NCBI GenBank assembly: GCA_016235425.1
Contig: JACRLC010000079.1
Span: forward strand, 1-47,208
DNA length: 47,208 nucleotides
From: Chloroflexota bacterium
Lineage (GTDB): Bacteria; Chloroflexota; Anaerolineae; Anaerolineales; Villigracilaceae
Reading direction: 5' to 3'
Shown here: one piece after another, positions 1 to 6,348 of the stretch
Layout of the letters: every line of letters starts with the position of its first letter
How positions within the stretch are numbered: position 1 is the stretch's first letter
Notes under the pieces: model-generated
Databases searched by the model: none
What the model saw: only the letters and a program-made list of their open reading frames with translations
Told to the model about the DNA's origin: nothing
Made by a program: the position numbers and the translations under genes

Positions 1-81
1 GAATGCCTGTTCAGAAAAGACACTCTCAAAGAAAGGCGCATAGTGTTGCACCAGTTCAGGAAATTCCACCAAAGGTAGCAT
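1..81 (-). CDS. Transposase, N-terminal fragment (cut by window edge)
   Basis: The 27 codons read MLPLVEFPELVQHYAPFFES and then run off the window. The start is ATG with a GGAGG ribosome site six bases upstream. The opening resembles DDE transposases common in Chloroflexota and Cyanobacteria, but the catalytic domain lies outside the window, so the family (IS4/IS701-like) is a guess. Together with the transposase end at the other edge it suggests that the assembly stops at repeated insertion sequences. Confidence 0.6.
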   Translation of the reverse strand, partial: MLPLVEFPELVQHYAPFFESVFSEQAF

Positions 82-193
82 GTTGCACCTCCAGAATCGG
101 GATCGTTACGAATTGTACAACTGCTCCCCCTTTTTGTCTGTTTGTTGGAGTATTTGGCTGGTAATGTGCTGCAAAAGTCGAGTAAAAAGTTTT

Positions 194-264
194 GGAGTCC
201 AAAGTCTCCAGACTTTGGACATGCTCACCAAAATCTTCTCCAACGTCAGTAGGCGTTGGGCTCC
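194..264 (-). repeat. Double-hairpin palindromic element, copy A1
   Basis: Two 8-bp hairpins (CCAAAGTC/GACTTTGG and CCAACGTC/GGCGTTGG) are enclosed by GGAGT and GCTCC ends, with a roughly 20-base spacer. Read on the minus strand it aligns well with the copy at 28810-28877, including the spacer. It lies just upstream of the methyltransferase-like gene at 283. Other copies are inside hemB and hemG. The function is unknown. Confidence 0.75.
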
Positions 265-282
265 ATCCACAGGAAAATCCCA

Positions 283-858
283 ATGGATGTATTCACCTGG
301 ATCTATTTCATCGCCATCGTGATCGAAACAGCCATCCACACACCGCTCAACAAAAAGCGCAAAGCGGAAAAGATGAGCGAGCGCCGCATCACCACGCAGG
401 AAAAGACCCTGCTTGGCCTGCTCTTTCTTGGCATGCTCGTCGTCCCCATCATTTATGCCGCATCGAACTGGCTGGACTTTGCCAATTACAGCCTGCCATC
501 ATGGGCAGGCTGGGCTGGAGTAGTCTTCATCGCGGGCGCGATCTTTGTCTTCTGGCGAGCCCACGCGGATTTGGGACTCAACTGGTCGCCCTCTCTTGAA
601 ATCCGCGAGAAGCACGAACTCATCACGCGCGGCATTTACGGCATCATTCGACATCCGATGTACGCGTCGCAGTGGCTGTGGGTCATCGCCCAGCCTCTGC
701 TCCTTCAAAACTGGATCGCGGGTTTCATCAACCTGGTCGTCTTCGTTCTATTCTATCTTTTGCGCGTCAAAGCAGAGGAGGAATTGATGCTGGAAACGTT
801 TGGAGACCAATACCGCGAATACATGCAAAAGACCGGCGGGGTGATTCCCAGGTTGTGA
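283..858 (+). CDS. Isoprenylcysteine carboxyl methyltransferase-like (ICMT/PEMT family) membrane protein
   Basis: A 191-residue protein with about four to five membrane segments. The C-terminal half holds the family signature: RHPMYAS at residues 123-129, then a long hydrophobic segment, an acidic EEE cluster near 165 and FGDQYREY at 173-180. Relatives use S-adenosylmethionine to methylate lipids or small thiol or prenyl substrates at the membrane. The substrate cannot be told here. I chose ATG 283 (AGGA eight bases upstream) over an upstream in-frame ATG at 256, which falls inside the repeat element. The gene stands alone and is followed by two hairpins. Confidence 0.8.
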   Translation: MDVFTWIYFIAIVIETAIHTPLNKKRKAEKMSERRITTQEKTLLGLLFLGMLVVPIIYAASNWLDFANYSLPSWAGWAGVVFIAGAIFVFWRAHADLGLNWSPSLEIREKHELITRGIYGIIRHPMYASQWLWVIAQPLLLQNWIAGFINLVVFVLFYLLRVKAEEELMLETFGDQYREYMQKTGGVIPRL

Positions 859-946
859 CGCCCCTAAAGCGCGATGATTTTTCCTCAACAAATTTTCGAT
901 TTCCTCCGCTGAAAGATTCAGCTCCCCTTATCAACTGATGTTACGC

Positions 947-966
947 CCCGTCCAGGCCAGGACGGG
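947..966 (+). terminator. Hairpin after the methyltransferase-like gene
   Basis: Stem CCCGTCC/GGACGGG with a six-base loop, followed by ACGTTTTG. It is 90 bases past the stop codon. It is weakly T-rich, so it is a probable but not ideal intrinsic terminator. Confidence 0.45.
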
Positions 967-998
967 ACGTTTTGCGTAATAAGGTGAGTTATCAATTA

Positions 999-1036
999 AT
1001 AGTCACAGGGACGGAATGGGCCGTCCTTGTGACTAT
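999..1036. terminator. Long hairpin between converging genes
   Basis: A 16-bp stem beginning ATAGTCACAGGGACGG, with one G-U pair, has a six-base loop and then TTTTC on the plus strand. It sits between the plus-strand gene ending at 858 and the minus-strand operon ending at 1052, so it probably acts as a two-way terminator. Confidence 0.65.
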
Positions 1037-1051
1037 TTTCGGCGGGAAATT

Positions 1052-1513
1052 TTATGGAATCCAGTTTGATAATACGTTCACAATCAAATCAGGATTTGCA
1101 GTGTCATTCGTTTTGAGATGAACCGCAAAGTTATGCGGGCCGTCCATGCCTTCGTGCATCATAAAGACACTGGATTCAACGATCGTGCTTTCGCCAGGCT
1201 TGAGTACCATCGAACCGATGGTTAATTGAGGAGGTCAGCACCCCTCCAGCACTTCGATGTATGGATCTTCTTTGAAGCGTAGTGTGCCGTTGCCTGTGTT
1301 GGTGACCTTGATGGCAAAGGTTTTGTTGACGCCGAATTTTACATCGCCGTAATCAATCTTTTCTTGATCCACCGCGATGGATGGTGTTCCGCCGCCATCG
1401 CCGCCTTGATTGGCAAAGAAAAATGCCGCAACAATCAGCAGGATTCCGCCGAGGAAAACAAGCGGCCAGGGGAAGGTTTTCCTTTGTTTTTGTCTCTTAT
1501 GTTTCTTGCTCAT
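1052..1513 (-). CDS. Predicted selenoprotein, DUF1573-like, with UGA at codon 93 (Cys-Sec motif)
   Basis: I read this as one 153-residue protein through an in-frame TGA at 1235-1237, ending at TAA 1052. Residues 1-12 are basic, about 15-36 form a membrane anchor, and then an Ig-like DUF1573-type beta domain runs past the UGA without a break in character. The junction is EGC-UGA-PPQLTIGS; relatives as I recall them have a second cysteine there (EGCCPP). Downstream lies FMMHEGMDGPH, a possible copper-binding Met/His cluster. A hairpin 12 bases after the UGA fits a bacterial SECIS. The start ATG 1513 has AGGAG and overlaps the upstream stop as ATGA. Sec reading is an inference; a plain nonsense mutation is the alternative. 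Other genes here end in TGA normally. Confidence 0.72.
1206..1222 (-). promoter_or_regulatory. Candidate SECIS element of the DUF1573-like gene
   Basis: In the mRNA, 12 bases after the UGA, a 17-base hairpin forms: ACCAUCG, loop GUU, CGAUGGU, seven perfect pairs. The UGA-to-loop distance is 19 bases and the loop starts with G, both within known rules for bacterial SECIS elements. The E. coli fdhF element is also 17 bases and starts 11 bases after its UGA. Confidence 0.68.
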
Positions 1514-2496
1514 CGAACTGCTCCTTGATAATTGAATTGAAAAGAGTATAGATACGCAACCAAGTCCCAGATTTGCTCTTCGGTAAAAATCGAGCCCCAC
1601 ATGGGCATGCCCGTGCCCATGCCGCCGCGCAGGATTTTTCCCTGCAACAATGCGGGACTCGCGCCAAGCATTCGTGCTGGGTCGGTGAAATCAACGGGAG
1701 TTTGCATCATCATATCTTCCGAGCCTGTCATCGTTTGCATGGAGGATTCACCTGACGCGGCGAGGTCATCCGCAAAGACTCCATTACCTGCGCCGTTCTC
1801 GCCGTGACAGGCCGCGCAGTTTTGGGCGTAGAGGCGCTGTCCATTTGCAAGGGATTCGGGCGTTGCATTAGATTGCCAGACGTAGGCAACTACATCCCAG
1901 CGCTGTGATTCTGTGAACGATGTGCTGGTCAGTTCATCAAATAGTTGGTAGGGCGAATGCGAGCGATAGAAATCAGGGGATTGGAGAATTGGGAGATTGG
2001 TTGAAAATTTTTGGCCGCGAATCGCCGAAGGTTTTTGAGAAGGGAGGATCGGCGCATCGTGCGGCGCGTCAATGTCGAGACCGAGGGAAACGTACAGTGG
2101 CGCGGGAACAGGCTGAGTGTCCACGTTTGAACCGCTGACTTCAATCGTGCCGCGCATCCGCCAGTGATTGAGTCCGCACCAGCGCGTGCAATAAAATGTG
2201 TAAATCCCAGGCTTGTCAAAAGTCAAAGTAATGTCAGCGACTTTGCCGGGCAGAACATCCACGCCCTGCATATCCATCTGACCCACAGCGAAACCATGTA
2301 CCACGTCGTCGGAGGTGAGATGCAAAGTTAATGGCTCGCCTGCATTTGCACGAATAACATCGGGACTCCATCCGCCATCTTCTGCGACTTTGGCATGGAT
2401 AAGCGGCGTACGCGCCCAGAGAAAGAGCGGCGTCCCGACCGCCCCCAAAACTGCCACCGTTATCAAGATGCGGGTGAGGAGTTCCGAGCGTTTCAT
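1510..2496 (-). CDS. CuA-type cupredoxin fused to cytochrome c
   Basis: A 328-residue exported or anchored protein: signal anchor at about 8-27, cupredoxin domain at about 40-122, linker, then class I cytochrome c. CuA-type ligands are visible: H67, C103, C107, H111 and M114 (CTRWCGLNHWRM). The heme site is CAACH at 227-231, with Met near 297 or 299 as likely sixth ligand. This is the layout of oxidase subunit II C-termini, but no subunit I is nearby. It probably passes electrons between the polyferredoxin or cupredoxin neighbours and an acceptor outside the membrane. Start ATG 2496 overlaps the upstream stop as ATGA. The linker (about 163-182) is coded partly by a low-complexity GGAGATTGG-type repeat. 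Confidence 0.85.
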   Translation of the reverse strand: MKRSELLTRILITVAVLGAVGTPLFLWARTPLIHAKVAEDGGWSPDVIRANAGEPLTLHLTSDDVVHGFAVGQMDMQGVDVLPGKVADITLTFDKPGIYTFYCTRWCGLNHWRMRGTIEVSGSNVDTQPVPAPLYVSLGLDIDAPHDAPILPSQKPSAIRGQKFSTNLPILQSPDFYRSHSPYQLFDELTSTSFTESQRWDVVAYVWQSNATPESLANGQRLYAQNCAACHGENGAGNGVFADDLAASGESSMQTMTGSEDMMMQTPVDFTDPARMLGASPALLQGKILRGGMGTGMPMWGSIFTEEQIWDLVAYLYSFQFNYQGAVR

Positions 2497-3947
2497 AGTA
2501 ATAACCAGAGCATGACCAGTGTGGCGGCGAAGCAAAATATAATGACAGGAATTGAAGACGTCTTTATTTCACTCGCGGCTTTTTGCGCCGTGCGTGCGGA
2601 CCAGATCAATCCGCCGACCAGCGCCAGCGTTTGTGCGGGCGCGAGAACGGATATGAGCATGGGTTGCCACGCGGCGTTCGCTGTGCCAAACAGATTCCAG
2701 CCGAGACCAAGCGGATCGGAGAGGGATGCAAAAATGTAAGTTGCGTTGGTGAGGACAAAAGATAAACTGAATGCCACCCAAAACATCAAACCGAGCGGTA
2801 TGAGTGCAGTTGCCAGAGAAGCAAATCGTTGTTTCAGTGAAAGGACGCTTTTCGTTTTTAGAATGCCGAGTGTAAAGAAGCCAGGAAGAATGACGAAGAT
2901 GATGGCAAGAAAAACAACGGCATACGTAAACCAGGCGCTTGTCCCAACGTTGTATGCCGCGTCTTTGAGCGCGCCCCAGGGGCCGAGTAACACACCTGCA
3001 TAAATCATGGCTGAACCGAGCATGATGAAGGCCTTGAAGGCTTCGTCAATTCTTGTAGATGGCTTTGCAAGGTCGGCAGAGAATGGGCGAAGATTGATGG
3101 CGATGTTATCGTGCGGGCAGGTGCGGATACATTCCATGCACAAGCCGCAATAGGTGTTTTTTGTTAATCCGCCGGGGAAGACATCCCACGGACAACCGTA
3201 GCCCGAATTCGCGCTGCGAAGTCCCAGCGTTCTTCTGGGAAGCGGAGAATCGAGTAGCCCGCGTTTCCCGAAGGGGGGCGTATCGCGAAGTCCCCGAAGG
3301 GGGAAACCCAAAGTCGAAGCGCCGTTGTAGCAGGGCTTGCCTTCGCAGGTCACACAGACCTGCTTGTTTTTGATTCGCAATTCGATTGGGGCAGTCTGGG
3401 AATACAGACCGATAAACCCACCGACGGGACAGAGGTAGCGACAAAAAGCGCGGCGCTCGAAAACCATGCTCAGTCCAATTGCGGCGAAGAGCATGGCGGC
3501 GAGCACAATGGAAGTGATATTTGGCGTGGTGAGCAGGACACTGCTAAAGAGAGCCAGCAAAAGGAAGGAAATATTTTGCATCCAAATGTTGCGGAGGGAT
3601 TTGGGCCAGCGCAAGTTAAGCCCCCTGCCCTTCGACTTCGCTCCGCTCCGCTCAGGGCGTAATATTGCGCCGCGTTGAAGCCATTCACCAGGAAGCGGAA
3701 TTGGGCAGACCGCGCACCAGCCGCGCCCGAAAAAGGGGACTGCCACAAGAATGAGGATCGCCCACCACGCGATCCACACGAAAACAATGCTGAAATTGCG
3801 GCTTCCAACAGGTGTACCAATGAGTCCTGCAAGGATGGCGAAGATATATCCAATCAGCATGACAATAAATACCGCCAATTGTGGGTAGCGGCTTTTTAGC
3901 GCGTTCTTTATGAAGGGACTACGAGTAAATTCAATGCGGTTCGACAT
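2493..3947 (-). CDS. NosR/NapH-like membrane polyferredoxin (4Fe-4S)
   Basis: 484 residues with about eight to nine membrane segments and cysteine motifs like the NosR C-terminal half: CAVCP at 78-82, CRYLCP at 169-174, then a ferredoxin region with C198, C201, C206 and C252 and a clean CGLCMECIRTCP at 267-278. The N-terminal flavin domain of true NosR is absent. The likely role is moving electrons from the quinone pool or cytoplasm to the periplasmic cupredoxins. Two segments look inserted relative to the paralog at 8849-10234: residues about 96-110 and about 210-249. Both are coded by GC-rich palindromic repeat DNA and keep the frame. It starts two bases after the upstream stop. Confidence 0.85.
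   Translation of the reverse strand: MSNRIEFTRSPFIKNALKSRYPQLAVFIVMLIGYIFAILAGLIGTPVGSRNFSIVFVWIAWWAILILVAVPFFGRGWCAVCPIPLPGEWLQRGAILRPERSGAKSKGRGLNLRWPKSLRNIWMQNISFLLLALFSSVLLTTPNITSIVLAAMLFAAIGLSMVFERRAFCRYLCPVGGFIGLYSQTAPIELRIKNKQVCVTCEGKPCYNGASTLGFPLRGLRDTPPFGKRGLLDSPLPRRTLGLRSANSGYGCPWDVFPGGLTKNTYCGLCMECIRTCPHDNIAINLRPFSADLAKPSTRIDEAFKAFIMLGSAMIYAGVLLGPWGALKDAAYNVGTSAWFTYAVVFLAIIFVILPGFFTLGILKTKSVLSLKQRFASLATALIPLGLMFWVAFSLSFVLTNATYIFASLSDPLGLGWNLFGTANAAWQPMLISVLAPAQTLALVGGLIWSARTAQKAASEIKTSSIPVIIFCFAATLVMLWLLL
3200..3320 (-). repeat. In-frame repeat insertion within the polyferredoxin gene
   Basis: About 120 bases are built from short palindromes (CCCCGAAGGGG-like and CCCAGAAGAACGCTGGG-like). 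They code for a roughly 40-residue low-conservation stretch between the CYNGA and GYGCPW parts of the ferredoxin domain. Similar CCCCGAAGGGG units occur at 46927-46990. Confidence 0.6.
3630..3659 (-). repeat. Short CTTCGACTTCGCTC repeat (family C) in coding sequence
   Basis: The unit matches those at 12582-12604 and 34646-34668, with an extra CCGCT duplication. It keeps the polyferredoxin frame and adds about ten residues (PERSGAKSKG). Confidence 0.6.
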
Positions 3948-3949
3948 AT

Positions 3950-4414
3950 TCAGCGTTTTTCAACCAGCATTCTTTCTTTGTGAAAGGAAAAAGGAAAGAA
4001 ACCGATCAAGCCCAGAACGGCAAGTCCGATGGAACGAAAGAGCCAACTGTTCGTTCCCACTGTCAATCTGCCGATCATGAACGGGTGCATGGCTCCACAG
4101 GTGACGTTGCATCGAAAGCGGAATGAGCCTGGCTTGTCTGCGATAAAGGTCAACGACGCGGTCTGGCCCGGATCGGCTTCGACAGAAATATTGTAGCCAT
4201 CCACATACAGCCCATGCACCACATCTGCGCTGACGAGTTGAATGGTCACCGTATCGCCGGGGTTGACTTTAAACTCAGAGGGAGAGTATGCAAATTGCCG
4301 CGCTTCAATCCGAAAGGTCCGCTCTTGAGGCGCAATAGACTGGACTGGGAATGGCGCAAACGCCACAACCAGTCCAGCCGCTGCCAGGAGGAGAAGAAAG
4401 AAGCGGGAGTTCAT
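3950..4414 (-). CDS. Membrane-anchored CuA-type cupredoxin
   Basis: 154 residues: signal sequence at about 4-25, a cupredoxin fold, then a C-terminal membrane helix at about 123-141. A CuA-like ligand set is present: H67, C102, C106, H110 and M113 (CNVTCGAMHPFM). The family includes oxidase subunit II and NosZ CuA domains, which accept one electron at a time from cytochromes. The second CuA-type protein two genes downstream makes a paired system likely. I prefer ATG 4414, which gives a clean signal peptide and lies five bases past the upstream stop, over ATG 4441. Neither has a strong ribosome site, so coupling to the upstream gene is probable. Confidence 0.82.
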   Translation of the reverse strand: MNSRFFLLLLAAAGLVVAFAPFPVQSIAPQERTFRIEARQFAYSPSEFKVNPGDTVTIQLVSADVVHGLYVDGYNISVEADPGQTASLTFIADKPGSFRFRCNVTCGAMHPFMIGRLTVGTNSWLFRSIGLAVLGLIGFFPFSFHKERMLVEKR

Positions 4415-4418
4415 CGGC

Positions 4419-4862
4419 TTAAGGAATGTTCGACGGCCCATATTTGGAATACGTCACATCAATGGTTGCCCTGGCTTCCTGAGGACTTTTTCCTTCCCGC
4501 AACATCCGCATGACATCCTGGGTAATGTCCACGCAGATGGAACAGCCCAGGGCGTGGTTGTCGAAGGTGATGGCACCTTTTTCATCCACACTCGAAACAT
4601 AGCAGGAGTAATTCGATGTATGGCCGATTCCTCCGCAACCGCAATAGCACGGGATGTTCTGCATGACGTCAGGATTGGCCGCGGCAAATTGATAAGCCGT
4701 CTGCACCGTCACAGGCGCGGATTGAACCTCCGCTGGCATTTGATCCATCGGCGTCATGCGCAAATCGTCTGCTTTACTTTGCGCGGAACAGGCGGATATT
4801 GCAGTGGTTAACAAAACCACTATCATGGAGAGAAATGGAAGTTTGCGTGTCTTTGAAAACAT
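4419..4862 (-). CDS. PCYCGC-motif lipoprotein
   Basis: 147 residues with a lipobox (AISAC, Cys25). The family signature PCYCGCG is at 71-77, with GHTSNYSCYV following and a further CSIC pair at 107-110, so six or more cysteines could hold metal or form disulfides. The PCYCGC family has no agreed function, and I infer metal or redox handling from its place as first gene of the cupredoxin operon. Start ATG 4862 has GGAGG seven bases upstream. An in-frame upstream extension has no signal logic and was dropped. Confidence 0.82.
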   Translation of the reverse strand: MFSKTRKLPFLSMIVVLLTTAISACSAQSKADDLRMTPMDQMPAEVQSAPVTVQTAYQFAAANPDVMQNIPCYCGCGGIGHTSNYSCYVSSVDEKGAITFDNHALGCSICVDITQDVMRMLREGKSPQEARATIDVTYSKYGPSNIP

Positions 4863-4939
4863 ATTGGGCCTCCGTGATCGGATAGCCCAATGGTAGCCCG
4901 ACAATTCAATTGTCTCCAGCGCAGGATGGCGGGAGGCAC

Positions 4940-4959
4940 AATACGCCAAATGGCTTATG
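4940..4959. promoter_or_regulatory. 20-bp partly palindromic motif, site 1
   Basis: AATACGCCAAATGGCTTATG, about 80 bases upstream of the PCYCGC gene. It matches the site at 5542-5561 at 17 of 20 positions, with a GCCA-TGGC-like core. It could be a shared operator or a decayed repeat. Confidence 0.35.
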
Positions 4960-4983
4960 ACAAATGTCCTCGCGATTTTGACG

Positions 4984-5196
4984 CTAACTTCCTCTTTCTT
5001 TATGATGTGAATTGCGGCGGATATTCCATACACCAAACACGATCACAGCCACCGCCACACCAATCAGCCCAACAAGGAAAACTGATGCCGATTCAAAATT
5101 GAGCCAATTCTTCCCAAATGACCAGAACAGAATGACGCCGATCAGAAACGCGGAAGCACAGGAAATGGCGGGCAAGTGTGCTTTACCATCTTTCAT
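4984..5196 (-). CDS. Small membrane protein
   Basis: 70 residues with two membrane segments (about 9-25 and 38-58) and a basic, histidine-containing tail (RRNSHHKERG). Start ATG 5196 has AGGAAAG upstream. No family is recognised. It lies between the copper operon and another small membrane protein on the same strand, so it may be cotranscribed with them. Confidence 0.6.
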   Translation of the reverse strand: MKDGKAHLPAISCASAFLIGVILFWSFGKNWLNFESASVFLVGLIGVAVAVIVFGVWNIRRNSHHKERGS

Positions 5197-5208
5197 TTTC
5201 TTTCCTTT

Positions 5209-5433
5209 CTAAAACACATCCCCGCGCCAGCGATACCACAGCCAGCCAATCGGGATTCCAATCAGACCACCGACCAATCCGACAAGCCTGTGTACCGGAT
5301 GCAGTCTCGATTCAAGGATGGCTTCACCGCCGATAAACCAGGTAGCGATAAATAGGCCAATTGCCCTTATATAGACGACTACCGGCCAATCTTGTTTTTG
5401 AGTTTGCTTGTGTTTCAAGTTCTTTTTGCTCAT
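5209..5433 (-). CDS. Small membrane protein
   Basis: 74 residues: a basic N-terminus (MSKKNLKHKQTQKQ), then two membrane segments, ending WYRWRGDVF. The start has GGAG eight bases upstream. It is 12 bases upstream of the next small membrane protein gene. I do not recognise the family. Confidence 0.6.
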   Translation of the reverse strand: MSKKNLKHKQTQKQDWPVVVYIRAIGLFIATWFIGGEAILESRLHPVHRLVGLVGGLIGIPIGWLWYRWRGDVF

Positions 5434-5445
5434 CGTTGCTCCATT

Positions 5446-5497
5446 TTATTCCACGATCAACCTGCCGCGTAACATGCCATTGCACACTGAAAGTTTA
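5446..5497 (-). pseudogene. Remnant of a cupredoxin C-terminus
   Basis: The minus strand reads FQCAM in one frame and GMLRGRLIVE-stop in the next. This is a one-base frameshift within what looks like the typical end of a plastocyanin-like domain. A similar, in-frame tail is at 8672-8790. It is short, so the call is tentative. Confidence 0.45.
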
Positions 5498-5541
5498 TTT
5501 TGCATTCAAACATTTTGTCAGGGTAATTTGGCTGGTTCGCG

Positions 5542-5561
5542 AATACGCCATTTGGCTTACG
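5542..5561. promoter_or_regulatory. 20-bp partly palindromic motif, site 2
   Basis: AATACGCCATTTGGCTTACG, ending nine bases before the -35 box of the arsR promoter. It is a near copy of site 1 at 4940-4959. It may be a second regulator's site shared by the copper and sulfur operons. Confidence 0.35.
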
Positions 5562-5569
5562 AAAAAAAG

Positions 5570-5601
5570 TTGACAACGGCAGATGGCAATATTACAATAT
5601 T
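5570..5601 (+). promoter_or_regulatory. arsR promoter with overlapping palindromic operator
   Basis: TTGACA at 5570-5575, a 17-base spacer, then TACAAT at 5593-5598: a near-consensus sigma70 promoter. AATATT-AC-AATATT (5588-5601) covers the -10 box and is a plausible site for the ArsR-type regulator encoded 30 bases downstream, giving autorepression. Confidence 0.7.
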
Positions 5602-5630
5602 CTAAATTTCTAATATATAGAAGATAACAA

Positions 5631-5951
5631 ATGACTGACCGTCAAATATATAAACTACATGCGAGCATCTGCCACACCTTGGCCAACCCCAAACGGCTGG
5701 AGATCATTGACCGGTTGCGCAACAGCGAATTGTCGGTGACTGAACTGGCAGGGGCTTTGGAGATCAGCCAAGCGAATCTCTCGCAACACCTAGCGCTCAT
5801 GCGGCAGAGGGGAATCGTCACGACGCGCCGCGAGGGATTGAACGTTTTCTACAAGTTGAGCAACCCCAAGATCATCCAGGCTTGCGATTTAATGCGGCAA
5901 GTGCTGCTAGAACATTTGGAGACCGCCGCCGAACTTGCCCGAGGGAAGTGA
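5631..5951 (+). CDS. ArsR/SmtB-family transcriptional regulator
   Basis: A 106-residue winged-helix repressor. The recognition helix region is LSVTELAGALEISQANLSQHLALMRQRG (about 40-66 in full), followed by the wing with TRREGLNVFYKL. Two cysteines, C14 in the first helix and C84 in the last, could form a thiol or persulfide sensor pair. There is no obvious ELCVC arsenic or metal motif. It heads an operon with DsrE-like and SQR-like genes, so I infer reactive sulfur sensing like SqrR/BigR, although the cysteine positions differ from those proteins. Confidence 0.85.
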   Translation: MTDRQIYKLHASICHTLANPKRLEIIDRLRNSELSVTELAGALEISQANLSQHLALMRQRGIVTTRREGLNVFYKLSNPKIIQACDLMRQVLLEHLETAAELARGK

Positions 5952-5970
5952 CAAAAAAGGAACCCATTTC

Positions 5971-6336
5971 ATGAGCGAAACCAAAAAGACAAACTACCTG
6001 TTCATCGTCAACGATTCGCCGTATGGCAACGAGCGACCTTACAACGCCCTGCGGCTGGCGCTGAACCTGGTCAAACGCGAGGACGCCAGCGTGCGCGTCT
6101 TCCTGCTGGGCGACGGCGTCAACTGCGCTATCGCGGGACAGAAAACCCCTGAGGAATATTACAACGTCGAACGCATGTTGAGATCGCTGGCAAAGCGCGG
6201 CGAGGTCGCAACCTGAGGGACATGCGCGGAGGCTCGCGGGCTCGAGCCTGAACGATTTGTGGAAGACGTGCGCCCCGGCAACATGGACCTGGCGGGTGAG
6301 TGGACCATTGCGGCGGACAAAGTATTGGTGTTCTAA
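5971..6336 (+). CDS. Predicted selenoprotein of the DsrE family, UGA at codon 82 (UGTC motif)
   Basis: 121 residues when read through TGA 6214-6216 to TAA 6334. The N-terminal part (NDSPYGNERPYNALRLALNL, GQKTPEEYYNVERML) and the part after the UGA (GTCAEARGLEPERF, ADKVLVF) are both standard DsrE/YchN-family sequence. The family normally has CGTC at this spot, so UGA replaces the first, reactive cysteine. A 7-bp hairpin begins 13 bases after the UGA. DsrE proteins carry persulfide sulfur and pass it on. A selenol would fit a redox or sulfur-transfer role beside the SQR-like enzyme. Start ATG 5971 has AAGGA upstream. Sec decoding is inferred; without it the protein would lose its last 40 residues. 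Confidence 0.85.
6230..6249 (+). promoter_or_regulatory. Candidate SECIS element of the DsrE-like gene
   Basis: Stem AGGCUCG/CGAGCCU of seven perfect pairs with loop CGGGCU. It begins 13 bases after the UGA, putting the loop 20 bases away, and has a G in the first two loop positions. This meets the usual criteria for bacterial SECIS elements. Confidence 0.72.
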
Positions 6337-6348
6337 CGCGAGGAAACA

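Noticed and set aside
859-1050. Possible small RNA gene between the first two genes
   Set aside because: The two hairpins are adequately explained as terminators, and no promoter is visible.
1235-6216. Organism-wide reassignment of TGA to an amino acid
   Set aside because: Many genes here end in TGA at the expected place (for example at 858, 5951, 6579, 38835 and 43045), so only the two specific codons look recoded.
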